Below, one piece after another: positions 23,457 to 28,807 of a DNA stretch of 30,140 nt. Below the pieces are notes generated by a model that had not been told where the DNA came from, searched no databases, and saw only the letters and a list, made by a program, of their open reading frames with translations. The stretch comes from a virus, in the IMG/VR virus record IMGVR_UViG_3300043772_000276, positions 1-30,140 of that record; one strand, given 5' to 3'. The stretch's first letter is position 1, and every line of letters begins with the position of its first letter. A program made the translations under genes and the position numbers.

Positions 23457-23476
23457 ACCCATAAAAAAATATGGGT
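23457..23476. repeat. Inverted repeat ACCCATA/TATGGGT
   Basis: Perfect 7-base arms around an AAAAAA loop. Neither side has a U tract of terminator type after the stem. It may be a protein site or a cruciform-forming element of the candidate origin. Confidence 0.6.
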
Positions 23477-23498
23477 TAGGTGTTCTATCGTCCACCCC

Positions 23499-23523
23499 GT
23501 GAGGTACCTAGCCTCAACCTCAC
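23499..23523. repeat. Inverted repeat GTGAGG/CCTCAC
   Basis: Perfect 6-base arms with 13 bases between them, which contain a further CCTC (23512-23515) able to pair with GAGG. Second element of the inverted-repeat island. Confidence 0.5.
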
Positions 23524-23550
23524 CACTGCCGGGCCAGCACCCAGCCCAGA

Positions 23551-23605
23551 GGAACCGAGACTCCCCATTTTATATAATTAAAAGTTCTAAACCTCCCTCG
23601 GTTCC
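23551..23605. repeat. Inverted repeat flanking AT-rich core
   Basis: GGAACCGAG (23551-23559) and CTCGGTTCC (23597-23605) are perfect 9-base inverted arms 37 bases apart. The middle contains about 20 bases of almost pure A/T. GGGCC follows the right arm and also occurs before the left one. This is the clearest origin-like element of the island. Confidence 0.6.
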
Positions 23606-23673
23606 GGGCCGTCACGTTATAAACAAGGCAGTGGAACAAGGCCATCGCAGCAGTTTCTCGGCTGCCGCTCGGC

Positions 23674-23705
23674 AAAAACCAGCCTGCAAACGGCTAAAAA
23701 GCTGG
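23674..23705 (-). terminator. Candidate terminator after winged-helix gene
   Basis: On the minus strand CCAGC (23701-23705) pairs with GCTGG (23679-23683), followed by TTTTT (23674-23678); AGCC/GGCT inside the loop could form a second, shorter stem. It lies 34 bases after the winged-helix gene stop, where an operon end is expected. The stem is short, so strength is uncertain. Confidence 0.5.
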
Positions 23706-23738
23706 GAAAAATTGAGCGGAGTACCCACGCCCACATAC

Positions 23739-24494
23739 CTACGGTAAGGGGGGAGCATGGTCCTCTTTCGATACGGCATCGATAGCCTGCCGCCTAAATG
23801 CACTGATTCTATGTGGCGGCTCACGGCTAGTCCCTGCTACAGCAGCAAGGACAGCCCTCACGATGTCATCAAGTACAGGCACTGTCACCCCTGCCGCTGC
23901 TAACTCAGCAATGACTACCTCATCCTCAGGCGTTGCTAACCTGCTAAAGCCTGCCTGACGATTGAGAGATATCCATCTTGCTATATATGCTTTTGTTACT
24001 AGCTCCCCCTCATCCTTCCTGCTTGCCGTTATAGCAACCTCTTGGTGTGTCCCCATTTGTTCGGGATTGTTAAATTCTTCCTCCGCATCTTTTAACACTT
24101 TCCACTGATGCCCCGGCGGTTTCTCTTCGAAGGGTATGCGCTCAAGCAATTGCCTATCAGACAATGTTTCATCATAGATAACTCTGAGTATTTGCGCTGT
24201 CCTGCCCCATGAATGATTCTTAACCTTTTGCAAATAGCCGTAAGCGATAAGCTTCTTGATCTGCCTGCCTACTGCCTGCCGAGTTACTCCGTGGGTTGCG
24301 GCTAGGTTTTCATATCCCGGCCAGCAGAGGCCTGCCCTGTTCGCATAGCTGCATACGCTAACCAATACTCGCCATGCTGTAGCTCTCAGCCGCTTGTCAC
24401 TCGCTGCCCTGATCGGCACTACTGAATACATTCTCCGATCAATCGGCTTCGCTTCCCTTATCCTCGGGGCTTCTGGTAACTCAAAGCTTTGCAT
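23739..24494 (-). CDS. Winged-helix DNA-binding protein, replication-initiator-like
   Basis: 251 residues. After a short N-terminal segment (EAPRIREAKPIDRRMYSVVP), residues about 35-100 form a helix-turn-helix domain: RATAWRVLVSVCSYANRAGL ... CWPGYENLAATHGVTRQAVG ... RQIKKLIAYGYLQKVKN. The pattern V-L-x-x-x-x-x-x-(Y)-A-N-x-x-G-x-C-W-P-x-x-x-x-L-A ... VTRQAVGRQIKKL is the HTH_36-type domain found in replication initiators and some phage replication proteins. The rest is acidic/charged with WHTH-unlike helices (VLKDAEEEFNNPEQ). It follows the ribbon-helix-helix gene with a 14-base overlap, AGGA precedes its ATG, and a candidate origin lies just after it. A replication role is the best guess; a plain transcription factor is the alternative. 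Confidence 0.75.
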   Translation of the reverse strand: MQSFELPEAPRIREAKPIDRRMYSVVPIRAASDKRLRATAWRVLVSVCSYANRAGLCWPGYENLAATHGVTRQAVGRQIKKLIAYGYLQKVKNHSWGRTAQILRVIYDETLSDRQLLERIPFEEKPPGHQWKVLKDAEEEFNNPEQMGTHQEVAITASRKDEGELVTKAYIARWISLNRQAGFSRLATPEDEVVIAELAAAGVTVPVLDDIVRAVLAAVAGTSREPPHRISAFRRQAIDAVSKEDHAPPLP

Positions 24495-24663
24495 TAGTTA
24501 TCATCCTGCTAAGTTTATCTTCTGTACTCTCTCTGCTGCGGTAATATTCCCGTACTGCCGCCTCAACGATGCTTACTCTGCTTCGACGCTGATCTGCCGC
24601 AAGCTTGTCGAGCATCTCGCGTATCTCAGGACGCAACCTAAGTAATGTAGCCTTATGTGCCAT
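24481..24663 (-). CDS. Ribbon-helix-helix (Arc/CopG-type) regulator
   Basis: 60 residues: MAHKATLLRLRPEIREMLDK then LAADQRRSRVSIVEAAVREY. The N-terminal strand (KATLLRLRPEI), helix (REMLDKLAAD) and helix (SRVSIVEAAVREYYRS) give the Arc/MetJ/CopG layout, with the R-S-x-(S)-x-x-VE-x-A-x-R-x-(F/Y) signature. Such proteins bind as dimers to inverted or direct repeats and often repress their own promoter. It is the first gene of a leftward unit and sits beside the divergent early promoter, ideal for autoregulation. It could also be an antitoxin, but no toxin-like partner is adjacent. No strong ribosome-binding site is seen. Confidence 0.82.
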   Translation of the reverse strand: MAHKATLLRLRPEIREMLDKLAADQRRSRVSIVEAAVREYYRSRESTEDKLSRMITNAKL

Positions 24664-24682
24664 TTGCGGAATCTATCACAAT

Positions 24683-24720
24683 GCAGGCAATGATTAAAAT
24701 ATATTACTTGTCATTTGCCA
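24683..24720. promoter_or_regulatory. Operator-like inverted repeat between divergent genes
   Basis: Plus strand GGCAATGA (24686-24693) and TCATTTGCC (24711-24719) are inverted arms, identical apart from one extra base. They flank the leftward -10 box and overlap both -35 boxes. The arrangement fits an autoregulatory operator for the ribbon-helix-helix protein. Confidence 0.5.
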
Positions 24721-24721
24721 A
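24693..24721 (-). promoter_or_regulatory. Leftward promoter for ribbon-helix-helix operon
   Basis: On the minus strand TTGGCA (24716-24721), N17, TTTAAT (24693-24698): five of six matches in each box. The start would be near 24686, 23 bases before the ATG at 24663. The -35 box partly faces the -35 of the rightward promoter. Confidence 0.7.
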
Positions 24722-24735
24722 GCAATGCCTATACT
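24708..24735 (+). promoter_or_regulatory. Rightward early promoter
   Basis: TTGTCA (24708-24713), N16, TATACT (24730-24735): five of six matches in each box. Start near 24742, followed by the first early gene at 24784. Its -35 box lies in the spacer of the leftward promoter, so both cannot easily be used at once. Confidence 0.65.
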
Positions 24736-24760
24736 CCGATCCGTAGCACTTGATAAACGT

Positions 24761-24786
24761 CAACCCTAAAAGGAAATGACATCATG
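24761..24786 (+). repeat. Early leader repeat, copy 1
   Basis: CAACCCTAAAAGGAAATGAC plus the six bases ATCATG. The core (A)AAC/CCCTAAAAGGAAA recurs ahead of three other small early genes (25001, 25369, 25601) and contains the AAGGA ribosome-binding site. One of a family of nearly identical leaders. Confidence 0.75.
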
Positions 24787-24975
24787 GAAAACATAATCAC
24801 AGAACAGTGCGGAGCCATCTGGATATATCAAGAAACCGGATTATCAGGTGCGCGCGCATATTGGCTATATCGTGCCAACTACTTAGACGATGGTGCGTAC
24901 TCTGTTGCAAAACCGCACATTGTCGGGTTCTACGCTGCAAACCTGATCGAAGCTGCCAACGAATTAAGCAACTAA
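24784..24975 (+). CDS. Small early protein
   Basis: 63 residues: MENIITEQCGAIWIYQETGL, GARAYWLYRANYLDDGAYSV, AKPHIVGFYAANLIEAANEL. Aromatic-rich, possibly a compact alpha/beta fold. The sequence is not one I can assign. First gene of the rightward block, directly after the early promoter, with an AAAGGAAATGACATC leader before its ATG. First-transcribed tiny phage genes are often host-takeover proteins, but there is nothing in the sequence to prove this here. Confidence 0.72.
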   Translation: MENIITEQCGAIWIYQETGLSGARAYWLYRANYLDDGAYSVAKPHIVGFYAANLIEAANELSN

Positions 24976-24982
24976 ACAATCC

Positions 24983-24995
24983 GCCCCTTCGGGGC
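24983..24995 (+). other. Small stable hairpin between early genes
   Basis: GCCCC-TTC-GGGGC, a 5-bp GC stem with a 3-base loop, 7 bases after the first early gene. No T tract follows, so it is not a terminator; it may separate or protect mRNA pieces. Confidence 0.55.
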
Positions 24996-25000
24996 CTGTC

Positions 25001-25026
25001 TAAACCTAAAAGGAAACGACATCATG
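25001..25026 (+). repeat. Early leader repeat, copy 2
   Basis: TAAACCTAAAAGGAAACGAC plus ATCATG; only three positions differ from copy 1 over 26 bases. Confidence 0.75.
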
Positions 25027-25194
25027 AAAGATTCAACAGCTCTCATCCTCTCGTCATTAGTATTTTTCATCCTCACCATCTTCGCTGTCATCATCTCGGC
25101 ACCTGTTAGTGCCTGCGGAATTCTCTGCCTATGTGGCGCTGTATTGATGGGTGGCGGCTTCGTTGCCCTAAATCACGAACAATCGATAGTTTGA
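25024..25194 (+). CDS. Small early membrane protein
   Basis: 56 residues with two hydrophobic segments: ALILSSLVFFILTIFAVIIS (about 6-25) and CGILCLCGAVLMGGGFVALN (about 31-50), separated by a short APVSA loop. Three cysteines lie at 31, 35 and 37. Preceded by a copy of the early leader repeat with AAAGGAAACGAC. Short two-helix proteins in early phage operons can be membrane-based takeover or superinfection-exclusion proteins; this is a possibility only. The reading frame was found from the sequence and the ribosome-binding site. Confidence 0.65.
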   Translation: MKDSTALILSSLVFFILTIFAVIISAPVSACGILCLCGAVLMGGGFVALNHEQSIV

Positions 25195-25206
25195 TCGGGG
25201 GAACAA

Positions 25207-25365
25207 ATGACACGCGAACAATTAACAAATTTATACATGGTCTGGGTCAATGATTTTCTGACTATCGGCGGCTTTGCTGATCATTTTGGTCTAACAGACA
25301 GCGAGGCTGAAATGCTTTTAGCCGTAGCCCGTAGCGCATACGAAAACCCTCACCCCGAAGCATAA
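25207..25365 (+). CDS. Small early protein with conserved phage pattern
   Basis: 52 residues: MTREQLTNLYMVWVNDFLTI, GGFADHFGLTDSEAEMLLAV, ARSAYENPHPEA. The pattern L-Y-x-x-WVNDFL-T-x-x-x-FA-x-x-(F/Y)GL-(T/S)-x-x-x-A-x-x-L-L resembles short phage proteins, whose function is not known; GGFADHFGLTDSEA is likely a small helix-turn-helix-like pair. GGGGG lies five bases before the ATG. It has no copy of the early leader repeat. A DNA-binding or protein-binding small regulator is possible. Confidence 0.65.
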   Translation: MTREQLTNLYMVWVNDFLTIGGFADHFGLTDSEAEMLLAVARSAYENPHPEA

Positions 25366-25368
25366 CGC

Positions 25369-25393
25369 TAACCCTGAAAGGAAATAGCAAATG
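25369..25393 (+). repeat. Early leader repeat, copy 3 (diverged)
   Basis: TAACCCTGAAAGGAAATAGC plus AAATG; the most diverged of the four copies (G for A at one place and a different end). Confidence 0.65.
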
Positions 25394-25603
25394 AACAATA
25401 TGAAAGTATTTAAAGATGTTTACGGCAGCATGAATCGTCAAGCTGACGGCAGACTATCAGGCCATGAGATGCGAATCTATGGCGTTCGCCGAGATGGTAA
25501 GTACACCGTCACTCACTTCTTCGGCAGCGGCAAGCGCATCAACAAAATCTACACGGTGGAGCAACTTACCGCCGAAATTGAGAAATTCTCTATCAACGCT
25601 TAA
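25391..25603 (+). CDS. Small early protein
   Basis: 70 residues: MNNMKVFKDVYGSMNRQADG, RLSGHEMRIYGVRRDGKYTV, THFFGSGKRINKIYTVEQLT. A beta-rich small fold (EMRIYGVRRDGKYTV) followed by a helix (TVEQLTAEIEKFS). Basic overall. I do not recognise it. A leader-repeat copy precedes it and the next gene follows 20 bases later with another copy. Confidence 0.7.
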   Translation: MNNMKVFKDVYGSMNRQADGRLSGHEMRIYGVRRDGKYTVTHFFGSGKRINKIYTVEQLTAEIEKFSINA

Positions 25604-25625
25604 ACCTAAAAGGAAATGCAAAATG
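25601..25625 (+). repeat. Early leader repeat, copy 4
   Basis: TAAACCTAAAAGGAAATGCA plus AAATG. Its first bases overlap the stop codon of the preceding gene. The first 14 bases are the same as copy 2. Confidence 0.75.
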
Positions 25626-25883
25626 GACAACAAATACAATGGCTGGACTAATTACGCGACTTGGCGCGTCAATCTGGAGATGATTGATGGCATGGAACCG
25701 AGCGACTTCGGCACCGGGCTAGATTCCTACGATCTAGGGCAAGCACTAAAAGATCATGCCGAATCATTGATCGATTGCACCACCAATGACGGACTCGCCA
25801 AAGATTACGCGCTGGCTTTCCTGAGTGAGGTTAATTGGCATGAAATCGCCGAGCATATGATCGAAGATTACTCGGAGGCATGA
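25623..25883 (+). CDS. NGWxNYxTWxV family small phage protein
   Basis: 86 residues: MDNKYNGWTNYATWRVNLEM, IDGMEPSDFGTGLDSYDLGQ, ALKDHAESLIDCTTNDGLAK. The N-terminal NGWTNYATWRVNLE is the diagnostic start of a small protein family common in phage and bacterial mobile DNA (I recall it as DUF7249), followed by an acidic helical half (NWHEIAEHMIEDYSEA). Function unknown. The ATG follows the fourth leader-repeat copy; longer upstream starts are only frame extensions. Acidic charge and early expression fit a DNA-mimic or host-protein-binding role, as guess. Confidence 0.8.
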   Translation: MDNKYNGWTNYATWRVNLEMIDGMEPSDFGTGLDSYDLGQALKDHAESLIDCTTNDGLAKDYALAFLSEVNWHEIAEHMIEDYSEA

Positions 25884-25969
25884 TGAAACAAACTATTTTC
25901 GAAATGTTATTAGGTCTGATAGCTTTTCTGTACTTATGGGCCTTTCTCTTTGTCCTTATGTCGTTCTAA
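25883..25969 (+). CDS. Tiny hydrophobic peptide
   Basis: 28 residues: MKQTIFEMLLGLIAFLYLWA then FLFVLMSF. Almost completely one membrane helix. GGAGG lies four bases before this ATG (another ATG at 25880 overlaps the previous stop). Translational coupling and composition support a real gene, but its shortness keeps confidence moderate. Possible membrane small protein like those of early phage takeover or lysis-delay functions; no evidence for a specific role. Confidence 0.5.
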   Translation: MKQTIFEMLLGLIAFLYLWAFLFVLMSF

Positions 25970-26000
25970 TACAGGCCATATAAACCCTTTTCACCCGATC

Positions 26001-26022
26001 CGGTAGCTAACCCCTGCCGGAT
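26001..26022 (+). other. Hairpin before terminator
   Basis: TCCGG/CCGGA arms (the first at 25999-26003, the second at 26017-26021) form a short stem with a loop containing TAGCTAACCCCTG. It immediately precedes the early terminator and might modulate it. Confidence 0.4.
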
Positions 26023-26029
26023 TACTTTC

Positions 26030-26050
26030 AGGGCTTCACAGCCCTTTTTT
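26030..26050 (+). terminator. Early-operon factor-independent terminator
   Basis: AGGGCT-TCAC-AGCCCT (26030-26045) is a perfect 6-bp stem with a four-base loop, followed directly by TTTTT (26046-26050). It lies between the tiny early genes and the next gene (26080). No promoter is recognisable between it and the exonuclease gene, so read-through or antitermination is needed for what follows. Confidence 0.85.
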
Positions 26051-26079
26051 ACCGCCCTATAAACCCTTTGGGAGCCATC

Positions 26080-26271
26080 ATGCCTATTTGCCTAACCAAG
26101 CAACCCTCAATCCCTGTATCCCTTGCCATTGTTCAGGAAATAAACCCGGACATTACCGAGCAGGACGCTTACCAAGTATTGCATTTATTGCATTTATCAG
26201 AGCAACAGGGTTATTCAATCAATCATTCAATGATTGAACGCATCATCGAACGTGTCATCTTTCCATTTTAA
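26080..26271 (+). CDS. Small protein before the recombination genes
   Basis: 63 residues: MPICLTKQPSIPVSLAIVQE, INPDITEQDAYQVLHLLHLS, EQQGYSINHSMIERIIERVI. Helical, with the final 25 residues containing two short helices. GGGAGCC precedes the ATG; an in-frame upstream ATG (26068) has none. It follows the terminator by 30 bases. Function unknown. Confidence 0.65.
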   Translation: MPICLTKQPSIPVSLAIVQEINPDITEQDAYQVLHLLHLSEQQGYSINHSMIERIIERVIFPF

Positions 26272-26284
26272 TAAGGGGTCTATC

Positions 26285-27241
26285 ATGGTCGGAAAAGTTA
26301 CACCTAACACAATGCTCTCAGCATCCCGCTTGCCCTCAATCATGGGGTATAGCAAATACCGCAGTCCTAATGACGAGCTACAAGCTGGCATAGAAGCTAT
26401 AAACGGCATCGATTCAACATCAGCACAAAATGAAGCAATGCAGTGGGGCGACACGCTCGAGCGAATCATCATTGAAAAAGCAGCAGAGCGATTAGGCGTT
26501 ACCGATCTGATAACGCATCACCCTGAACCACGCTTTCATCCTTTGCTGCCGCTGGCCTGTAGCATAGATGCTGTAGCAAATGGAAACGCAATAGTGGTTT
26601 CCAATGATCCAGACAAGGGAATCATGGTCATGGACGGCGACATCATGCAGCTAACAGGTGTCGGCATCATCGAAGCCAAGCTAACCTCAGTCGCCCCAGA
26701 ACATACGCCAGCCCTGTACAGGGGACCAATCCAACTACAGGCACAGATGGATATCACAGGCGCTAAATGGGGCGCTCTGGCAGTCCTCTATCGCGGTACA
26801 GAGTTGCGGATTTTCCTTTTCAAACCGCACGAGCCTACCCTTCGGGCAATCGAAAAAGCTACGCTCGACTTCCAACGTAGACTTGACATCTGGAAAGCAG
26901 ATATGCATATTGACTACTATCCACCTGTCAACAGTGACGATGCCAACAGGACATGGGGCGCAGGCGAAGATGCCACAGTCCACTTAGGTGGTGAGTTCGA
27001 AACGTGGGCGCGAGACATCTACGAAGCCAAGCAGGACATCAAGCAATGTGAAGAGATCATAGATGACAGAGAGAAACGTATCAAAGAAGCAATGCAAACA
27101 GCCACCAAAGCTGAGATCGGGAAGTACCAAGTAAGCTGGCCGATGCGCCACTACAAAGCAACAACAGAGAGAGTCATCCCCGCCAAAGAGGGTTACTCAA
27201 TCCGGCAGTCAAGCCTAACCATCAAGGAGAAAAAACAATGA
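26285..27241 (+). CDS. YqaJ-type phage exonuclease
   Basis: 318 residues from ATG 26285, with AAGGGG seven bases upstream; the longer frame to 26234 has no ribosome-binding site. Ordered motifs are LSASRLPSIMGYSKYRSPND (the G-x-S-x-Y-(R)-(S/T)PN start), QWGDTLERIIIEKAAERL, CSIDAVANG (catalytic D), GVGIIEAKLTS (E-x-K), and IQLQAQMDITGAKWGALAVL with YRGTELRIF (the QLQ-x-QM-x-x-TG-x-x-W-x-x-LAVL motif). The whole is the PD-(D/E)XK fold of lambda-exonuclease-like YqaJ proteins. It resects DNA 5'->3' to make single strands for the annealing protein. Overlaps that gene by four bases (ATGA). Confidence 0.9.
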   Translation: MVGKVTPNTMLSASRLPSIMGYSKYRSPNDELQAGIEAINGIDSTSAQNEAMQWGDTLERIIIEKAAERLGVTDLITHHPEPRFHPLLPLACSIDAVANGNAIVVSNDPDKGIMVMDGDIMQLTGVGIIEAKLTSVAPEHTPALYRGPIQLQAQMDITGAKWGALAVLYRGTELRIFLFKPHEPTLRAIEKATLDFQRRLDIWKADMHIDYYPPVNSDDANRTWGAGEDATVHLGGEFETWARDIYEAKQDIKQCEEIIDDREKRIKEAMQTATKAEIGKYQVSWPMRHYKATTERVIPAKEGYSIRQSSLTIKEKKQ

Positions 27242-28260
27242 GCAACGTGACAGTTAGAAACGGCTTCCTGCCGACAACCTTTTCAGAAGCTAAGACCTTC
27301 GCAGGCGAATTAGCAGCATCCAATCTAGTCCCCAAAGCCTATGCAGGCAAGCCATTGGACATACTGGTGGCTATCCAATGGGGCAACGAGATTGGACTAG
27401 CACCCATGCAGGCATTGCAAAACATCAGCGTCATCAACGGCAAGCCATCAGTCTATGGTGACGCAGCAATGGCACTGGTACAGGCACACCCAGCCTGTGA
27501 GGGCGTCGAAGAGTTCTTTGAGGGCGAAGGTACACCGAACCCTATCGCTGTCTGTATCGCCCACAGAAGGGGCCGTAAGCCCGTCACAGCCAAGTTCTCA
27601 GTCGAGGACGCAAAGAGGGCAGGACTGTGGAATAAACAAGGTCCTTGGACATCCTACCCAAAGAGAATGTTGCAAATGAGAGCCAGAGGTTTTGCCCTGA
27701 GAGATGCTTTCCCAGATGCACTTAAAGGTTTGATAACTACTGAGGAAGCAGATGACTACCCAGCAGAAGCCAAGCAAGAAGCCAAGGACATCACGCCTAA
27801 GAATCCATTGGATGCTATCGCTTTGCCTGAAGTAATAGAACCTTCCTATCAGGAAGCCGCTGTAGAAGTGGTCGATGGTACAGTTACCGTTGAAGCAGAG
27901 GTAGTAGAAGTCGTCGCAGAACCAGAGGAAGCAGAAACTTCTGGTGGTGGATGGCTTTTGTACACACCTCGCAAAGACCCGCAGGAATTATCGTCATTGG
28001 AAGAGTGGCTCAAAGAGTACAACGCGCTGGCAGACAAGACCGCTGGTGCAGGCAGGGCAGCACCCAGAGCAAGGATGACAGCCCTGCGTGAACTGCGAGA
28101 AGCCAACGATCCAACGATCAAGCGAACACCCACGCTAGTCAAGGTGGTGCTAACGCAAGGCCACCAGACCAGACTGGCTTGGCTAGGCCACCAGATGCGG
28201 GAAGAGGAAGGCAAATCTGACAACGTGAAGGAAGATCATGGACCACAACGTCAAACTTGA
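27238..28260 (+). CDS. RecT-like single-strand annealing protein
   Basis: 340 residues. The pattern FSEAKTFAGELAASNLVPKA-x-x-GKP ... DILVAIQWGNEIGLAPMQAL ... QNISVINGKPSVYGDAAMAL is typical of a RecT-type phage recombinase group (G-x-EIGL-x-P-x-QAL-x-x-I-x-VI-GK-x-x-x-(Y/W)GDA). KFSVEDAKRAGLWNKQGPWT followed by YPKRMLQMRARGFALRDAFP is the second common block. From about residue 185 an acidic linker (VEAEVVEVVAEPEEAET) leads to a C-terminal helical part (EELSSLEEWLKEYNALADKT) that may be protein-protein contact. Partner of the exonuclease, together making a Red/RecET-like system for recombination and concatemer formation. Confidence 0.85.
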   Translation: MSNVTVRNGFLPTTFSEAKTFAGELAASNLVPKAYAGKPLDILVAIQWGNEIGLAPMQALQNISVINGKPSVYGDAAMALVQAHPACEGVEEFFEGEGTPNPIAVCIAHRRGRKPVTAKFSVEDAKRAGLWNKQGPWTSYPKRMLQMRARGFALRDAFPDALKGLITTEEADDYPAEAKQEAKDITPKNPLDAIALPEVIEPSYQEAAVEVVDGTVTVEAEVVEVVAEPEEAETSGGGWLLYTPRKDPQELSSLEEWLKEYNALADKTAGAGRAAPRARMTALRELREANDPTIKRTPTLVKVVLTQGHQTRLAWLGHQMREEEGKSDNVKEDHGPQRQT

Positions 28261-28465
28261 GATAGCAAAGCAGTATCTACGGGACCGCAAGAAGTACATA
28301 TGCGAACAGGATCAGAGCGATCCGACTCGCTTTGTTCCGCGCAAATCAGTAGAGACAGATGTCAAACAAACATGGGGAGAATACCAACATGAGCAAAATA
28401 AAAGTAAACAACAAGCCGCATCGCCTATTCGATTTTTTGATCGAAAGATTCGGTATCAGAAGTGA
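28238..28465 (+). CDS. Small basic protein overlapping RecT-like and Cro-like genes
   Basis: 75 residues: MDHNVKLEIAKQYLRDRKKY, ICEQDQSDPTRFVPRKSVET. AAGGAAGATC precedes the ATG. It overlaps the RecT-like gene by 23 bases and the next gene by 77. Very basic with a helical first half and a less regular second half, which is also where it overlaps. Real translation is plausible from the strong ribosome-binding site; the final 25 residues may simply be tolerated. Function unknown. Confidence 0.55.
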   Translation: MDHNVKLEIAKQYLRDRKKYICEQDQSDPTRFVPRKSVETDVKQTWGEYQHEQNKSKQQAASPIRFFDRKIRYQK

Positions 28466-28607
28466 CTATCAGTTGTCACATATGCTAGAGGTCGGACCAT
28501 CTGCCGTCAGTAAGTTCAGGTCAGGCAGGCCAGTCACAGCCAACCTCATCCTGAAAGTGCATGAGACATTCGAGGTACCCATCAAAGACATCAAGGCACT
28601 CTTATGA
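28389..28607 (+). CDS. Cro/CI-type helix-turn-helix regulator
   Basis: 72 residues from ATG 28389, with GGGGAG nine bases upstream. The core FGIRSDYQLSHMLEVGPSAV followed by SKFRSGRPVTANLILKVHET is a small Cro-type helix-turn-helix (QL-x-x-x-L-x-V-x-x-x-x-V-S-x-(F/W)-x-x-G-x-x-x-(T/P)), ending in FEVPIKDIKALL. It would repress or tune phage promoters; targets cannot be told. It is embedded in the recombination/early block, so it may be part of early shut-off rather than a lysogeny repressor. Confidence 0.8.
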   Translation: MSKIKVNNKPHRLFDFLIERFGIRSDYQLSHMLEVGPSAVSKFRSGRPVTANLILKVHETFEVPIKDIKALL

Positions 28608-28807
28608 TGAACCTAGTCGCAATCGCCAGCACGATGGCGGTAATCTACTGGGGTGCTATCGTACTCGCTGACAAAAGCATCGGCGAGTACAAGCGTGGAT
28701 ATAACGACGGCATCTCAAGTCAACAGAGAATAATCGATGAGCCAAAGTGCGAAGACAAGCGCAAACCTAAAGTGGTGCAGCGCCTGCAACAGCCACCGAG
28801 AGACTGA
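28604..28807 (+). CDS. Small membrane-anchored early protein
   Basis: 67 residues: MMNLVAIASTMAVIYWGAIV is one N-terminal membrane segment, then ADKSIGEYKRGYNDGISSQQ and a basic, proline-ended tail (DKRKPKVVQRLQQPPRD). ATGA overlap with the regulator gene. The topology fits a single-pass protein with a cytoplasmic tail. Its last 71 bases also encode the start of the zinc-finger protein in another frame. Function unknown. Confidence 0.6.
   Translation: MMNLVAIASTMAVIYWGAIVLADKSIGEYKRGYNDGISSQQRIIDEPKCEDKRKPKVVQRLQQPPRD

Larger units (their letters stand above)
23203..23738. other. Inverted-repeat island without genes (candidate origin)
   Basis: No credible gene over 536 bases; two frames of 66-99 codons here have poor composition and no ribosome-binding site. 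The right part holds three inverted repeats within 150 bases: ACCCATA/TATGGGT (23457-23476), GTGAGG/CCTCAC (23499-23523) and GGAACCGAG/CTCGGTTCC (23551-23605), the last enclosing AT-rich DNA (ATTTTATATAATTAAAAG at about 23568-23585). A possible leftward terminator follows the winged-helix gene at 23674-23705. Such islands beside a replication-type gene often act as origins. Confidence 0.45.

Noticed and set aside
23448-23747. 99-codon plus-strand frame in the inverted-repeat island
   Set aside because: Composition is unlike a phage protein, it overlaps the end of the winged-helix gene, and it is explained by the inverted repeats; no ribosome-binding site.
24481-24663. Antitoxin of a toxin-antitoxin pair
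   Set aside because: A ribbon-helix-helix protein can be an antitoxin, but the overlapping partner is a 251-residue winged-helix protein, not a RelE/ParE- or PIN-like toxin.
24807-25109. 100-codon plus-strand frame across two early genes
   Set aside because: It is an arginine/cysteine-rich shadow frame; the real genes at 24784 and 25024 have the repeated leader and ribosome-binding sites.
26227-26472. Minus-strand frames within the exonuclease and RecT-like genes
   Set aside because: Opposite a gene with clear catalytic motifs; no independent support.
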